From JAUXIQ01 sp030620925 [NCBI: Nitrospinota bacterium] (GTDB lineage Bacteria; JAUXIQ01), in NCBI GenBank assembly GCA_030620925.1, contig JAUXIQ010000076.1, positions 1 through 8,005 on the forward strand: a stretch of 8,005 nucleotides of DNA. The letters are read 5' to 3'. The notes beneath the pieces are model-generated. The model searched no databases, was not told where the DNA came from, and saw only the letters and a program-made list of their open reading frames with translations. Below, one piece after another: positions 1 through 5,535 of this stretch. Numbering within the stretch: the stretch's first letter is position 1; each line of letters begins with the position of its first letter. Both the position numbers and the translations under genes were made by a program.

Positions 1-24
1 AGAACATTATATGGGCCGTTGGGT

Positions 25-64
25 GTCGGTGGGATGGTCCCGCGGCGCGGGACACCCCGCCGAC
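25..64. repeat. Long GC-rich hairpin, non-coding
   Basis: The outer arms 25-33 and 56-64 pair over nine positions with one G-T wobble. After a small internal loop, the inner arms GTCCCGC (37-43) and GCGGGAC (47-53) pair perfectly around a GGC loop. The result is an almost continuous 40-nt stem-loop. No T-tract follows, so it is not a standard intrinsic terminator. It resembles the palindromic dispersed elements at 3679-3738 and 3816-3868 in style but not in sequence. It could also be the 3' end of an upstream transcript, or a REP-like element. Confidence 0.6.
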
Positions 65-73
65 TCTGCATCC

Positions 74-97
74 TGTCATTCTGAACGGAGTCTCGCC
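74..97. repeat. Remnant of a dispersed repeat (TCATTCT...TCTCGCC type)
   Basis: This stretch begins TGTCATTCTGAACGGAG and ends TCTCGCC. It aligns with the fuller copy at 3479-3507 after a 7-nt deletion in the middle, with three substitutions. Finding the same ends in two separate intergenic regions supports a dispersed non-coding repeat. From memory, similar CATTCTGAGCGAAGCGAAGAAT sequences recur in environmental bacterial genomes. The 63-codon open frame crossing it (11-202) has no protein-like features. Confidence 0.5.
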
Positions 98-140
98 ACA
101 CGCCGGACCGGCGCGCCCATGAAGAAACCGGTGATTGATA

Positions 141-156
141 GTATTGCATACGCCCC
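141..156. repeat. Half copy of a palindromic dispersed element
   Basis: The 16-nt string GTATTGCATACGCCCC is identical to 3824-3839, where it forms most of a perfect 9-bp hairpin inside a 53-nt composite element. Here the left GGGGC part of the stem is missing, so only half the hairpin survives. This suggests a decayed copy of the same repeat family. Confidence 0.55.
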
Positions 157-198
157 TGCCACGTACCTTCCGGGTAGCACGGAAATATTTTTTAGTGT

Positions 199-227
199 TT
201 GACAGGTTTTTTAAAAAAGTGTATATT
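199..227 (+). promoter_or_regulatory. Sigma70-type promoter of tatA
   Basis: A perfect -35 box TTGACA (199-204) is followed by an exact 17-bp spacer and TATATT (222-227) as the -10 box. The spacer contains the self-complementary tract TTTTTTAAAAAA (207-218), which should bend the DNA. Transcription would start near 234, leaving a leader of about 48 nt before tatA. The surroundings are much more AT-rich than the rest of the window. This is the best consensus promoter here. Confidence 0.8.
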
Positions 228-281
228 TCTTGTGATGTTATGTGAGTTTGTTAATCTATCTCTTAAAAGTGGAGAAGGAAT

Positions 282-527
282 ATGTTCGGCGGCGGCATAG
301 GTATTCAGGAGATTCTCCCAATTGCGGTGATAATCATCGTTATCTTCGGAGCCAGGCGTATTCCTGACATAGGCAAAGGGCTTGGAGAAGGCATCCAGAA
401 CTTTAAAAAGGCGTTGAAAGCTCCTCCCCCGCAAGAAGAGGAAGCTCCGGAAATAGAGGCCAAGAAAGAAGAGGCCGAGGAAGAGGCGAAGGAAAAGGCC
501 AAGGAAGAGGCTACCGACAGCAAGTAA
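282..527 (+). CDS. tatA: Sec-independent protein translocase subunit TatA/TatE
   Basis: This 81-residue protein has the TatA plan: a short periplasmic N-terminus (1-9), one transmembrane helix (about 10-22, rich in Ile/Val), the FG hinge (22-23), a basic amphipathic helix (about 24-46, with GKGLGEGIQNFKKAL), and a charged Glu/Lys/Ala tail (50-81) likely to be disordered or coiled. In the family, TatA oligomers form the conduit by which TatC-recognised twin-arginine substrates cross the membrane folded. The polar residue in the membrane helix is Glu10, where E. coli TatA has Gln8. E. coli TatB also has Glu there, but the short length and FKKAL motif favour TatA. GGAG at 271-274 lies 7 nt before the ATG. 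The gene stands alone between its own promoter and a terminator, with no tatC in the window. Confidence 0.9.
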   Translation: MFGGGIGIQEILPIAVIIIVIFGARRIPDIGKGLGEGIQNFKKALKAPPPQEEEAPEIEAKKEEAEEEAKEKAKEEATDSK

Positions 528-573
528 TTTATCCTCGGGTTTTCAACTTCGATTTATTCGGTTTGAAATGTAG

Positions 574-608
574 ACAGGGTAGGGATTTTATCCCTACCCT
601 GTTTTTTT
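574..608 (+). terminator. Rho-independent terminator after tatA
   Basis: The perfect 12-bp stem ACAGGGTAGGGA (574-585) pairs with TCCCTACCCTGT (591-602) around a TTTTA loop, followed by a run of T to 608. It lies 46 nt after the tatA stop. The thiolase gene ends at 631 on the opposite strand, so the hairpin sits between converging units. Read from the minus strand it has no good T-tract, so it should mainly stop tatA transcription and only perhaps the opposing operon. Confidence 0.92.
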
Positions 609-630
609 ACGCTGCCGTTTTTCTTTCCCC

Positions 631-1782
631 TTACCAGCCCAGGATAGCCACGCAGGCTACGGAGCCGGGGCCGCCCAGGTTATGAGCCAGGCCCAGCTCG
701 GGGTTTTTGACCTGCCGTCCATCCGCCCTCCCCTGGAGCTGTTTGGTGAGCTCGTAGATCATCCTCACTCCGGTGGCGCCGATGGGGTGGCCGAAGGACT
801 TGAGGCCGCCGCTTGGGTTAACGGGCAGTTCGCCCTCGATGCTGGAGATGCCCTCTTCTATGAACTTGCCCCCTTCACCCTTATTGCAGAACCCCAGGTC
901 TTCGTAGTTCAATATTTCAGTGATTGTGAAGCAGTCGTGCACCTCGGCGAAGGATATCTCTTTGCGGGGGTTTGAGACACCGGCCTGTTTGTAAGCCTCA
1001 CTGCTTGCATGCTGGGTGGAGGAGAAGCCGAGATAGTCGAAGTTGGGGTCGTAGTTCGGCTGTCCGGTATAGACCGAAAGCCCCAGCCCTTTGACGTACA
1101 CCGGGTCGTCACGGAACTTGTTGGCCATGTCCGCCCGGCAGATGATGGCCACCGCCGCCCCGTCGGTCATGGCGCAGCAGTCGAACCGTCCCAGGGGGCT
1201 GGCTATCATGGGGGCGTTTACGACCGTTTCCAGGTCCACCTCTCGCTGGAAATGGGCCTTGGGGTTAACCGCTCCGTTGTAATGGTTTTTTACTGCTACC
1301 TTGCCCATGGTCTCCTTGGTGATTCCGTATTTATCCATATACCTGTTGGCTGCCATGGCGAACATGCCCGGCGCCGATACTCCACCTATGAAAGGGTGTC
1401 CCCCGCCTGTTCCGGGCAGGCCGCGGGAGCCGGCATCCATCAATTTCTCCACGCCCGCCGCCATCACTATGTCGTAGACGCCTGCGGCGACGGAGAACAC
1501 GGCGTTGCGGAAGGCGTCCATACCTGAGGCGCAGAAATTCTCGCAGCGGGTGACGGGGATTCCGTAAAGTTTTAAGGGGTCGGCAAGGCCGATGCCGGCC
1601 ATGCCCGTCGACGCATATTGGATGCCCACCCAGGCGGCCTGGATTTGGCTTGGCTCGATTCTGGCGTCTCCGTACGCATCGTAAGCCGCCTCCACCAGCA
1701 TATCCTCCTGACTCTGCGTCCAGTTTTCACCGAACTTGCAGCAACCGACACCGATAACCGCTACCTTATCTTTTAAGCTCAT
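631..1782 (-). CDS. Thiolase family protein (SCP-x/lipid-transfer type acyl-CoA acetyltransferase)
   Basis: This 383-residue protein has the thiolase fold and the usual length of the non-specific lipid-transfer (SCP-x) thiolase group, which condenses two acyl-CoAs or cleaves 3-ketoacyl-CoA. Catalytic residues are visible: nucleophile Cys84 in ENFCASGMDA, His282 in AEVHDCF, His332 in GHPIGATG, and the closing HNLGGPGSVACVAILGW with Cys377. The frame is open upstream to an ATG at 1866, but that would overlap the preceding gene. The start at 1782 has AGAGGAGGG just ahead and gives the normal N-terminus MSLKDKVAVIGVG. It is the second gene of an operon, 28 nt after the synthase-like/DUF35 fusion. 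Archaeal thiolases of this group form a complex with HMG-CoA synthase bridged by a DUF35 protein, and the same partnership is inferred here. Beta-oxidation-type cleavage and biosynthetic condensation cannot be separated from sequence. Confidence 0.88.
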   Translation of the reverse strand: MSLKDKVAVIGVGCCKFGENWTQSQEDMLVEAAYDAYGDARIEPSQIQAAWVGIQYASTGMAGIGLADPLKLYGIPVTRCENFCASGMDAFRNAVFSVAAGVYDIVMAAGVEKLMDAGSRGLPGTGGGHPFIGGVSAPGMFAMAANRYMDKYGITKETMGKVAVKNHYNGAVNPKAHFQREVDLETVVNAPMIASPLGRFDCCAMTDGAAVAIICRADMANKFRDDPVYVKGLGLSVYTGQPNYDPNFDYLGFSSTQHASSEAYKQAGVSNPRKEISFAEVHDCFTITEILNYEDLGFCNKGEGGKFIEEGISSIEGELPVNPSGGLKSFGHPIGATGVRMIYELTKQLQGRADGRQVKNPELGLAHNLGGPGSVACVAILGW

Positions 1783-1787
1783 CTTAT

Positions 1788-1795
1788 CCCTCCTC
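1788..1795 (-). promoter_or_regulatory. Shine-Dalgarno site deciding the thiolase start
   Basis: Read on the minus strand this is GAGGAGGG, 5 nt before the ATG at 1782-1780. It lies in the 28-nt gap after the upstream gene's stop and rules out the longer open frame starting at 1866. Confidence 0.8.
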
Positions 1796-1810
1796 TTACA
1801 TATAAACTTA

Positions 1811-3217
1811 TCAACCCATCGCAGGGCGTGATTTCCAATAGTAATTTTTGAAGCCGCCGCCTTCATGGATTTTGCGGAAGGTCAGCTCCACCTGAGTGTC
1901 TATTTTCACGCTTTGCGGATCGCAGTCGGTCATCTGAAGGAATATTCTGCCACCTTCCTCCAGGTCTATCACCGTTCTGGGTACGGGTAGTTCGGGGCCC
2001 GAAGCCAGGTAGTCCAGGGTGAAGGTGAACACTTTTCCCTTCCTGGCCATCTTCAGCTCTTCCATTTTATCCCGCTTTCCGCACTTGAGGCAGACCCTGT
2101 TCATGGGGTATTGGGCCTGGCCGCAGTTACCGCATTTCACCCCGTAGAGGCTTAGATTCTGCTTCCTCTCCCTCCACAGGAGGGTGGCCGATGAGAAGGG
2201 GGTGCCCTTGTCTTTCTGCATCAGATTGCGGTAGCGGACGTATTTCTCGTAGTTGCCGATGGGCATCTTGCTGTTCAGATAGGCGTCTATACCGCGGCGG
2301 GGCGATATTGTTTCTATGTTGTCGGTGACCTTGAAAAGCATGGCGTCGCTGCCGTCTCCGTAGCTGGCCACCAGGATGGTGTCTCCGGCTCTGGATTTTT
2401 CCAGGGCGTTTACCAGCATCATGAGCGAAAGCGGTGTGCCGGTGTCTCCCACGCCCAGGAAGAGGGGGTCTTGCAGTTGTGTTTTGGCGTCTAACTTGAG
2501 CGCCTTGGCTACGCCCAGCAGGCTCCTGGGGTCCGGGGCGTAAAGGCATGCCCTGGTGATATCGCCGGGCTGCGCGCCCGACTTTTTAAGCAACCCTGAA
2601 ACTGCTTCCACCATGTTGGCCGAGTAACCGAACTGGGAGTCGAACTTTGTGGAGAACTGTCTGACGTAGTTGTCGCTGTCTCGCCTATAGAGGCCCACAA
2701 TTTCATCGGCGATGGAGTATGTTTCCTCGATGGTGGCGATGACGTCCTGATCGCTGATGAGGAGGGCGGCGGCGCCGTCCCCGAAGGTCTGTTCAAACAT
2801 GCTCTCGGGCTCTGCGGGGCGTGCGTCGGCGGTGGCGACCACCACGTTTTTGGCTGAGCCGCTTTTAACGGCGTCCATGGCGGCACGCAACGCCGTGGTG
2901 CCCGCTTTGAGCGAGTCGGTGAAGTCTGCGGTGATGGTCTCCCTGCCCAGATCGAGGACGGTGGCGATAAGCGTTGAACTCTGTTTTTCTTTATAGGGCG
3001 GGGTAGTTGAGGCGAAGTATACTCCATCCACGGTTTTGGGGTCTATGCCTTCAATGCAGTTAATGCCCGCCTCGACGGCCATGGTGAGGGAGTCTTCGTC
3101 ATGATTGCATACTGCCTTCTCGCCCCCCATGGAGCCAGAGCCCCAGGCTTTGGCTATTTCGTCTCTTGCCAGGCGCGTCTTTGGTATATATCCTCCAAAA
3201 GACCTTATCCCGACCAT
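1811..3217 (-). CDS. HMG-CoA-synthase-like protein fused to a DUF35 zinc ribbon/OB-fold domain
   Basis: This 468-residue protein joins two modules. Residues 1-300 are an HMG-CoA synthase/KAS III-like thiolase fold (start MVGIRSFGGYIP, TTPPYKEKQSST at 71-82, FGDGAAALL at 145-153). Residues about 347-468 are a DUF35 module, with a zinc ribbon C362-x2-C365 and C376-x2-C379, then an OB-fold (GKVFTFTLDYL, GGRIFLQMTDCDP). In archaea the same parts are separate proteins that form a complex with thiolase and pass on acetoacetyl-CoA. Aligned by eye to archaeal HMG-CoA synthase, the catalytic Cys position is Leu103 (DSLKAGT), the His is Ala227 and the Asn is Asp258, so ordinary HMG-CoA synthesis is unlikely. 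The start at 3217 has an ideal AAGGAGGT; the longer frame to 3259 does not fit the likely promoter. It is the first gene of the operon with the thiolase. From memory, similar fusions with SLKAGT or SLRAGT occur in anaerobic bacteria and are often named HMG-CoA synthase. Substrate unknown. Confidence 0.82.
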   Translation of the reverse strand: MVGIRSFGGYIPKTRLARDEIAKAWGSGSMGGEKAVCNHDEDSLTMAVEAGINCIEGIDPKTVDGVYFASTTPPYKEKQSSTLIATVLDLGRETITADFTDSLKAGTTALRAAMDAVKSGSAKNVVVATADARPAEPESMFEQTFGDGAAALLISDQDVIATIEETYSIADEIVGLYRRDSDNYVRQFSTKFDSQFGYSANMVEAVSGLLKKSGAQPGDITRACLYAPDPRSLLGVAKALKLDAKTQLQDPLFLGVGDTGTPLSLMMLVNALEKSRAGDTILVASYGDGSDAMLFKVTDNIETISPRRGIDAYLNSKMPIGNYEKYVRYRNLMQKDKGTPFSSATLLWRERKQNLSLYGVKCGNCGQAQYPMNRVCLKCGKRDKMEELKMARKGKVFTFTLDYLASGPELPVPRTVIDLEEGGRIFLQMTDCDPQSVKIDTQVELTFRKIHEGGGFKNYYWKSRPAMG

Positions 3218-3221
3218 TTTT

Positions 3222-3229
3222 ACCTCCTT
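3222..3229 (-). promoter_or_regulatory. Strong Shine-Dalgarno site deciding the fusion-protein start
   Basis: On the minus strand this reads AAGGAGGT, a full match to the 16S anti-SD, 4 nt before the ATG at 3217-3215. It supports the 468-residue product over a start at 3259, whose extra 14 residues have no family-like sequence. Confidence 0.88.
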
Positions 3230-3245
3230 GTGAGTTGCCCGTTTA

Positions 3246-3274
3246 AGTATAAGCACCAAAAATATTAAAAAAAC
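3246..3274 (-). promoter_or_regulatory. Weak candidate promoter for the synthase-like/thiolase operon
   Basis: On the minus strand TATACT (3251-3246) is a good -10 box. The -35 hexamer 17 bp upstream (3274-3269) is only GTTTTT, so it is poor. Transcription would start near 3239, about 22 nt before the start codon and just upstream of the strong ribosome site. A second TATATT on this strand lies further upstream, near 3321-3326, also without a good -35. Confidence 0.35.
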
Positions 3275-3478
3275 TCTTTATCTGTAGCGCAGGAATTTAA
3301 GGGCAGAGATACCAGCGTGAATATAGCATAAAATAGCTGGTCTTACATAGTGAATAACCTTATTATGTTTTGGCTCGACAGCGTCAAGGCGTATACCTTC
3401 TTAAAGAGCTTGTCAGGAGTGTGGATGGTAGCGGCATCCCGCCATGATTCGAAAGGTAAAAACGACCATCCGCCACTC

Positions 3479-3507
3479 TCATTCTTAGCGAAGCGAAGAA
3501 TCTCGCC
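3479..3507. repeat. Dispersed repeat (TCATTCTTAGCGAAGCGAAGAATCTCGCC type)
   Basis: This is the fuller of two copies in the window; the other at 74-97 lacks 7 nt in the middle. It contains the inverted arms ATTCTT (3481-3486) and AAGAAT (3496-3501), giving a small hairpin. It lies inside the inverted-repeat segment 3431-3638. Confidence 0.5.
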
Positions 3508-3545
3508 TGCCCTGGGGTGCCCGCTTTCTTCGTGCTTTTACAGCC

Positions 3546-3602
3546 CCCCTCCCCTTAATCCCCTCCATGCCTGCCCCGCGTGTGGCGGGGCCAGGGGAGG
3601 GG
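3546..3602. repeat. GC-rich stem-loop in intergenic DNA
   Basis: The outer arms CCCCTCCCC (3546-3554) and GGGGAGGGG (3594-3602) are perfectly complementary. Nested within them, GCCCCGC (3573-3579) pairs with GCGGGGC (3585-3591) around a 5-nt loop. No T-tract follows. This looks like another family of palindromic dispersed repeats rather than a terminator. Confidence 0.5.
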
Positions 3603-3678
3603 AAATTTATTGCAGGCAGAATCGCGGCAGGATGCCGCTCCTACAAGAGCCAGGTATGGGCGCCTTCCTGACGCGATT

Positions 3679-3738
3679 GTAGGGGCAGGTCTCGTGCCTG
3701 CCCAGGTCGCGGTCCCGCCTTCCGCGGGGCGCCCCTAT
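3679..3738. repeat. Composite palindromic element, copy 1 (GTAGGGGC...GCCCCTAT)
   Basis: The outer ends GTAGGGGC (3679-3686) and GCCCCTAT (3731-3738) are inverted at 7 of 8 positions. Inside are two hairpins: GGGCAGG (3683-3689) with CCTGCCC (3697-3703), and CCCGC (3714-3718) with GCGGG (3724-3728). The palindrome GGGGCGCCCC (3726-3735) overlaps the right end. The plan matches copy 2 at 3816-3868 with different inner stems. Confidence 0.5.
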
Positions 3739-3815
3739 CAACCATTCAGGATTTCACAGGTTACCAGAGTCTCCCTCCCTTGAAGAGAGGGGCTAAGGGC
3801 GGGTGAACATCTGTT

Positions 3816-3868
3816 GTAGGGGCGTATTGCATACGCCCCAATAGGGCGGGTTAAAAACCCGCCCCTAC
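3816..3868. repeat. Composite palindromic element, copy 2 (GTAGGGGC...GCCCCTAC)
   Basis: The outer ends GTAGGGGC (3816-3823) and GCCCCTAC (3861-3868) are perfect inverted repeats. Two perfect 9-bp hairpins fill the inside: GGGGCGTAT (3819-3827) with ATACGCCCC (3831-3839), and GGGCGGGTT (3844-3852) with AACCCGCCC (3856-3864), each with a 3-nt loop. The outer pairing and the two inner hairpins compete for the same bases, so the RNA or cruciform could switch shape. Half of the first hairpin recurs at 141-156. Confidence 0.65.
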
Positions 3869-3888
3869 ACCAGCCCCTGCGTGCCATA

Positions 3889-3917
3889 TTGACAGGCGGC
3901 CTTGGCGGTGGTAACCT
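3889..3917 (+). promoter_or_regulatory. Candidate promoter of glpK
   Basis: A perfect TTGACA (3889-3894) is followed after exactly 17 bp by TAACCT (3912-3917), which keeps only the three key T, A and T positions of the -10 consensus. Transcription would start near 3924, just before the hairpin and T-tract at 3934-3965, and about 75 nt before the glpK start. Confidence 0.45.
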
Positions 3918-3933
3918 GAACATAATCCGTTGA

Positions 3934-3965
3934 GTGGCCTCTTACACAGAGGCCGCCTTTTTTTT
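3934..3965 (+). terminator. Terminator-like hairpin in the glpK leader (possible attenuator)
   Basis: GGCCTC (3936-3941) pairs with GAGGCC (3949-3954) around a 7-nt loop. A G-T wobble and a G-C pair extend the stem. Eight Ts (3958-3965) follow after three bases. No plus-strand gene lies upstream, because the preceding operon is divergent. The hairpin is therefore better explained as a leader terminator controlling glpK than as the end of another transcript. Stem strength is modest, so its efficiency is uncertain. Confidence 0.6.
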
Positions 3966-3998
3966 ATGCGTTACTTCGGGGGGGGGCTTTTCACTCCG

Positions 3999-5492
3999 AT
4001 GGAAGGGTACATACTCAGTCTCGACCAGGGTACAACCAGCTCCAGGGCTGTCGTCTTCGACGACACTGGTAGACCGGTATCCATGGATTCACGGCCTTTA
4101 AAACAAATCTACCCCCAACCGGGTTGGGTGGAGCACGACCCGCAGGAAATATTGTCCACTCAAATCGAAGTCGCCAAGCGGGCCATCTTCGAGGCGGGCC
4201 TGGAGGGGGAACAGATAGCCGGGGTGGGCATCACCAATCAGCGGGAAACAATTGTAGTCTGGGACCGGAAAACAGGTAACCCGCTGCATAATGCAGTCGT
4301 CTGGCAGTGCAGGCGCACCTCGCCGGAATGCGTTAATCTCAAGGAAAAGGGCTTTGAGGAGTTAATCCGGCAAAAGACGGGGCTCACCATCGACGCATAT
4401 TTTTCCGCCACCAAGATAGCCTGGCTGCTGGAAAACGTTCCCGGACTCAGGCAGAAGGCGGAAAAAGGAGAGGCCCTGGCCGGCACCGTGGATAGCTGGC
4501 TCATCTATAACCTCACCGGCGGGCGGGTGCATGCCACCGATTACAGCAACGCTTCGAGAACCATGCTCTTCGATATTGCAAAGCTGGAATGGGACGGGGA
4601 ACTGCTGGACCTGTTCCGGGTTCCCGAAGCCTGTCTGCCGGAAGTCAAACCCTCAAGCACGCTGTTCGGTGAAACCGTCGAAGAGCTTTTCGGACATCCC
4701 ATCCCCATAGGAGGCGTGGTGGGGGACCAGCAGGCGGCCCTCTTCGGGCAGGCCTGCCATAGTCCGGGAATGATGAAGAATACTTACGGCACCGGCTCCT
4801 TCCTGCTCATGAACGTTGGCAGCGGACAACCGGAAGTCTATCCCGGCCTGCTGACTACCGTGGCCTGGGGCATAGACGATGAGGTGGAATACGCTCTGGA
4901 GGGCAGCATCTTCACCACCGGAGCAACCATCCAGTGGATGCGGGACGAATTGGGCATCATCCAGAATTCAGAAGAAAGCCGGGAACTGGCCGAATCCATT
5001 GAGGATACGGGCGGCGTTTTCCTGGTTCCGGCTTTCGTGGGCCTGGGTTCCCCGTACTGGGACATGGAGGCGCGGGGGGCCATATTCGGAATAACCAGGG
5101 GGACGGGCAGGGCGCAGTTGGTGCGGGCGGCGCTGGAAGCCATGGCCTATCAGACCAGGGACGTCCTGGAGTGCATGGTGGAGAGCTCAGGCATCAAGGC
5201 CGGTGAACTGCGCGTGGACGGCGGGGCGGCGGCCAACGATTTTCTGATGCAGTTCCAGGCCGACATATTGGGCATACCGGTATTGCGGGCGGCGGTCACC
5301 GAAAGCACCGCGTTGGGGGCCGCCTATATGGCTGGTCTGGCTGTGGGCTACTGGGAAAACAGGCAGCAGATAGTCAATAACTGGGAGCTGGAGCAAAAGT
5401 TCTCCCCCCGCATGAAACGTAAGGAGGCAAATAGACTTTATCGGGGCTGGCAGAACGCCGTCTCTCAAACCAGAGACTTTAGACAGCCATGA
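3999..5492 (+). CDS. glpK: Glycerol kinase (FGGY family)
   Basis: This 497-residue protein (E. coli GlpK has 502) phosphorylates glycerol with ATP to sn-glycerol 3-phosphate in the cytoplasm, feeding glycolysis or phospholipid synthesis. Visible motifs are [10 protein letters not shown] (8-17, phosphate loop), the glycerol-binding residues Arg82-Glu83 in ITNQRET, Tyr134 and Asp243-Gln244 in GDQQAALFG, the FGGY-type stretch around 347-380 ([19 protein letters not shown]), and the adenosine-binding [14 protein letters not shown] (406-419). The start at 3999 gives the family N-terminus [13 protein letters not shown]. In-frame TTG 3930 and ATG 3966 lie in or against the leader hairpin. The ribosome site is poor; only a run of nine Gs (3978-3986) precedes it. 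The His that HPr phosphorylates in Firmicutes GlpK aligns with Glu229, so that control is not expected. No glpF or glpD is adjacent. Confidence 0.95.
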   Translation: MEGYILSLDQGTTSSRAVVFDDTGRPVSMDSRPLKQIYPQPGWVEHDPQEILSTQIEVAKRAIFEAGLEGEQIAGVGITNQRETIVVWDRKTGNPLHNAVVWQCRRTSPECVNLKEKGFEELIRQKTGLTIDAYFSATKIAWLLENVPGLRQKAEKGEALAGTVDSWLIYNLTGGRVHATDYSNASRTMLFDIAKLEWDGELLDLFRVPEACLPEVKPSSTLFGETVEELFGHPIPIGGVVGDQQAALFGQACHSPGMMKNTYGTGSFLLMNVGSGQPEVYPGLLTTVAWGIDDEVEYALEGSIFTTGATIQWMRDELGIIQNSEESRELAESIEDTGGVFLVPAFVGLGSPYWDMEARGAIFGITRGTGRAQLVRAALEAMAYQTRDVLECMVESSGIKAGELRVDGGAAANDFLMQFQADILGIPVLRAAVTESTALGAAYMAGLAVGYWENRQQIVNNWELEQKFSPRMKRKEANRLYRGWQNAVSQTRDFRQP

Positions 5493-5511
5493 TGCGCGAC
5501 TGGAAATGCCC

Positions 5512-5535
5512 GTGTGTCATTTGAACTTGACACAC
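5512..5535. promoter_or_regulatory. Candidate operator: 8-bp inverted repeat before the carboxylase
   Basis: GTGTGTCA (5512-5519) and TGACACAC (5528-5535) are perfect inverted repeats separated by 8 nt. The right arm overlaps the -35 box of the promoter at 5527-5555. Binding by a dimeric regulator would block RNA polymerase. It has no T-tract, so it is a poor terminator for glpK, which ends at 5492. The regulator family cannot be told from the site. Confidence 0.5.

Larger units (their letters stand above)
3431..3638. repeat. About 200-nt segment bounded by a 20-nt inverted repeat
   Basis: The left arm at 3431-3450 (GCGGCATCCCGCCATGATTC) matches the reverse complement of 3619-3638 at 17 of 20 positions. 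Each arm also contains its own small GC palindrome. The enclosed DNA carries a dispersed repeat (3479-3507) and a GC-rich stem (3546-3602) but no gene. It could be a non-autonomous mobile element (MITE-like) or two independent copies of one repeat in opposite orientation. No target duplication was found. Confidence 0.45.
3218..3929. other. Intergenic region with no convincing gene, rich in repeats
   Basis: About 700 nt separate the divergent synthase-like operon and glpK. Open frames here (3350-3682, 3580-3783 on plus; 3738-3923 on minus) are short, rich in Pro, Gly, Arg and Cys, lack ribosome sites and simply translate the palindromic repeats listed separately. Nothing between 3290 and 3420 was recognised. 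No tRNA, transposase or integrase is visible. Confidence 0.7.

Noticed and set aside
1009-1527. Plus-strand open frame of 172 codons
   Set aside because: It is antisense to the thiolase, which carries catalytic motifs on the minus strand, and shows no domain.
1783-1866. Upstream extension of the thiolase
   Set aside because: It would overlap the end of the preceding gene by 56 nt and add 28 atypical residues. The ATG at 1782 has a strong ribosome site and the family N-terminus.
2127-3027. Two minus-strand open frames (2127-2549, 2509-3027) in another frame of the fusion gene
   Set aside because: They are Pro/Arg/Ser-rich out-of-frame translations of the synthase-like coding region. The in-frame protein is continuous, so there is no frameshift.
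3218-3259. Upstream extension of the synthase-like fusion protein
   Set aside because: It adds 14 residues unlike the family and would place the start upstream of the likely -10 box. The ATG at 3217 has a perfect AAGGAGGT.
3350-3682. Possible 110-residue protein in the intergenic region
   Set aside because: It begins without a ribosome site and its second half translates palindromic repeats at 3479-3638, giving low-complexity Pro/Cys/Gly/Arg sequence.
3816-3868. CRISPR-like or terminator interpretation of the hairpins
   Set aside because: There are no regularly spaced identical repeats with unique spacers, and no T-tract follows the stems, so neither fits.
3738-3923. Possible 61-residue minus-strand protein
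   Set aside because: It spans composite palindrome copy 2 and the putative glpK promoter, and its sequence only reflects the repeats.
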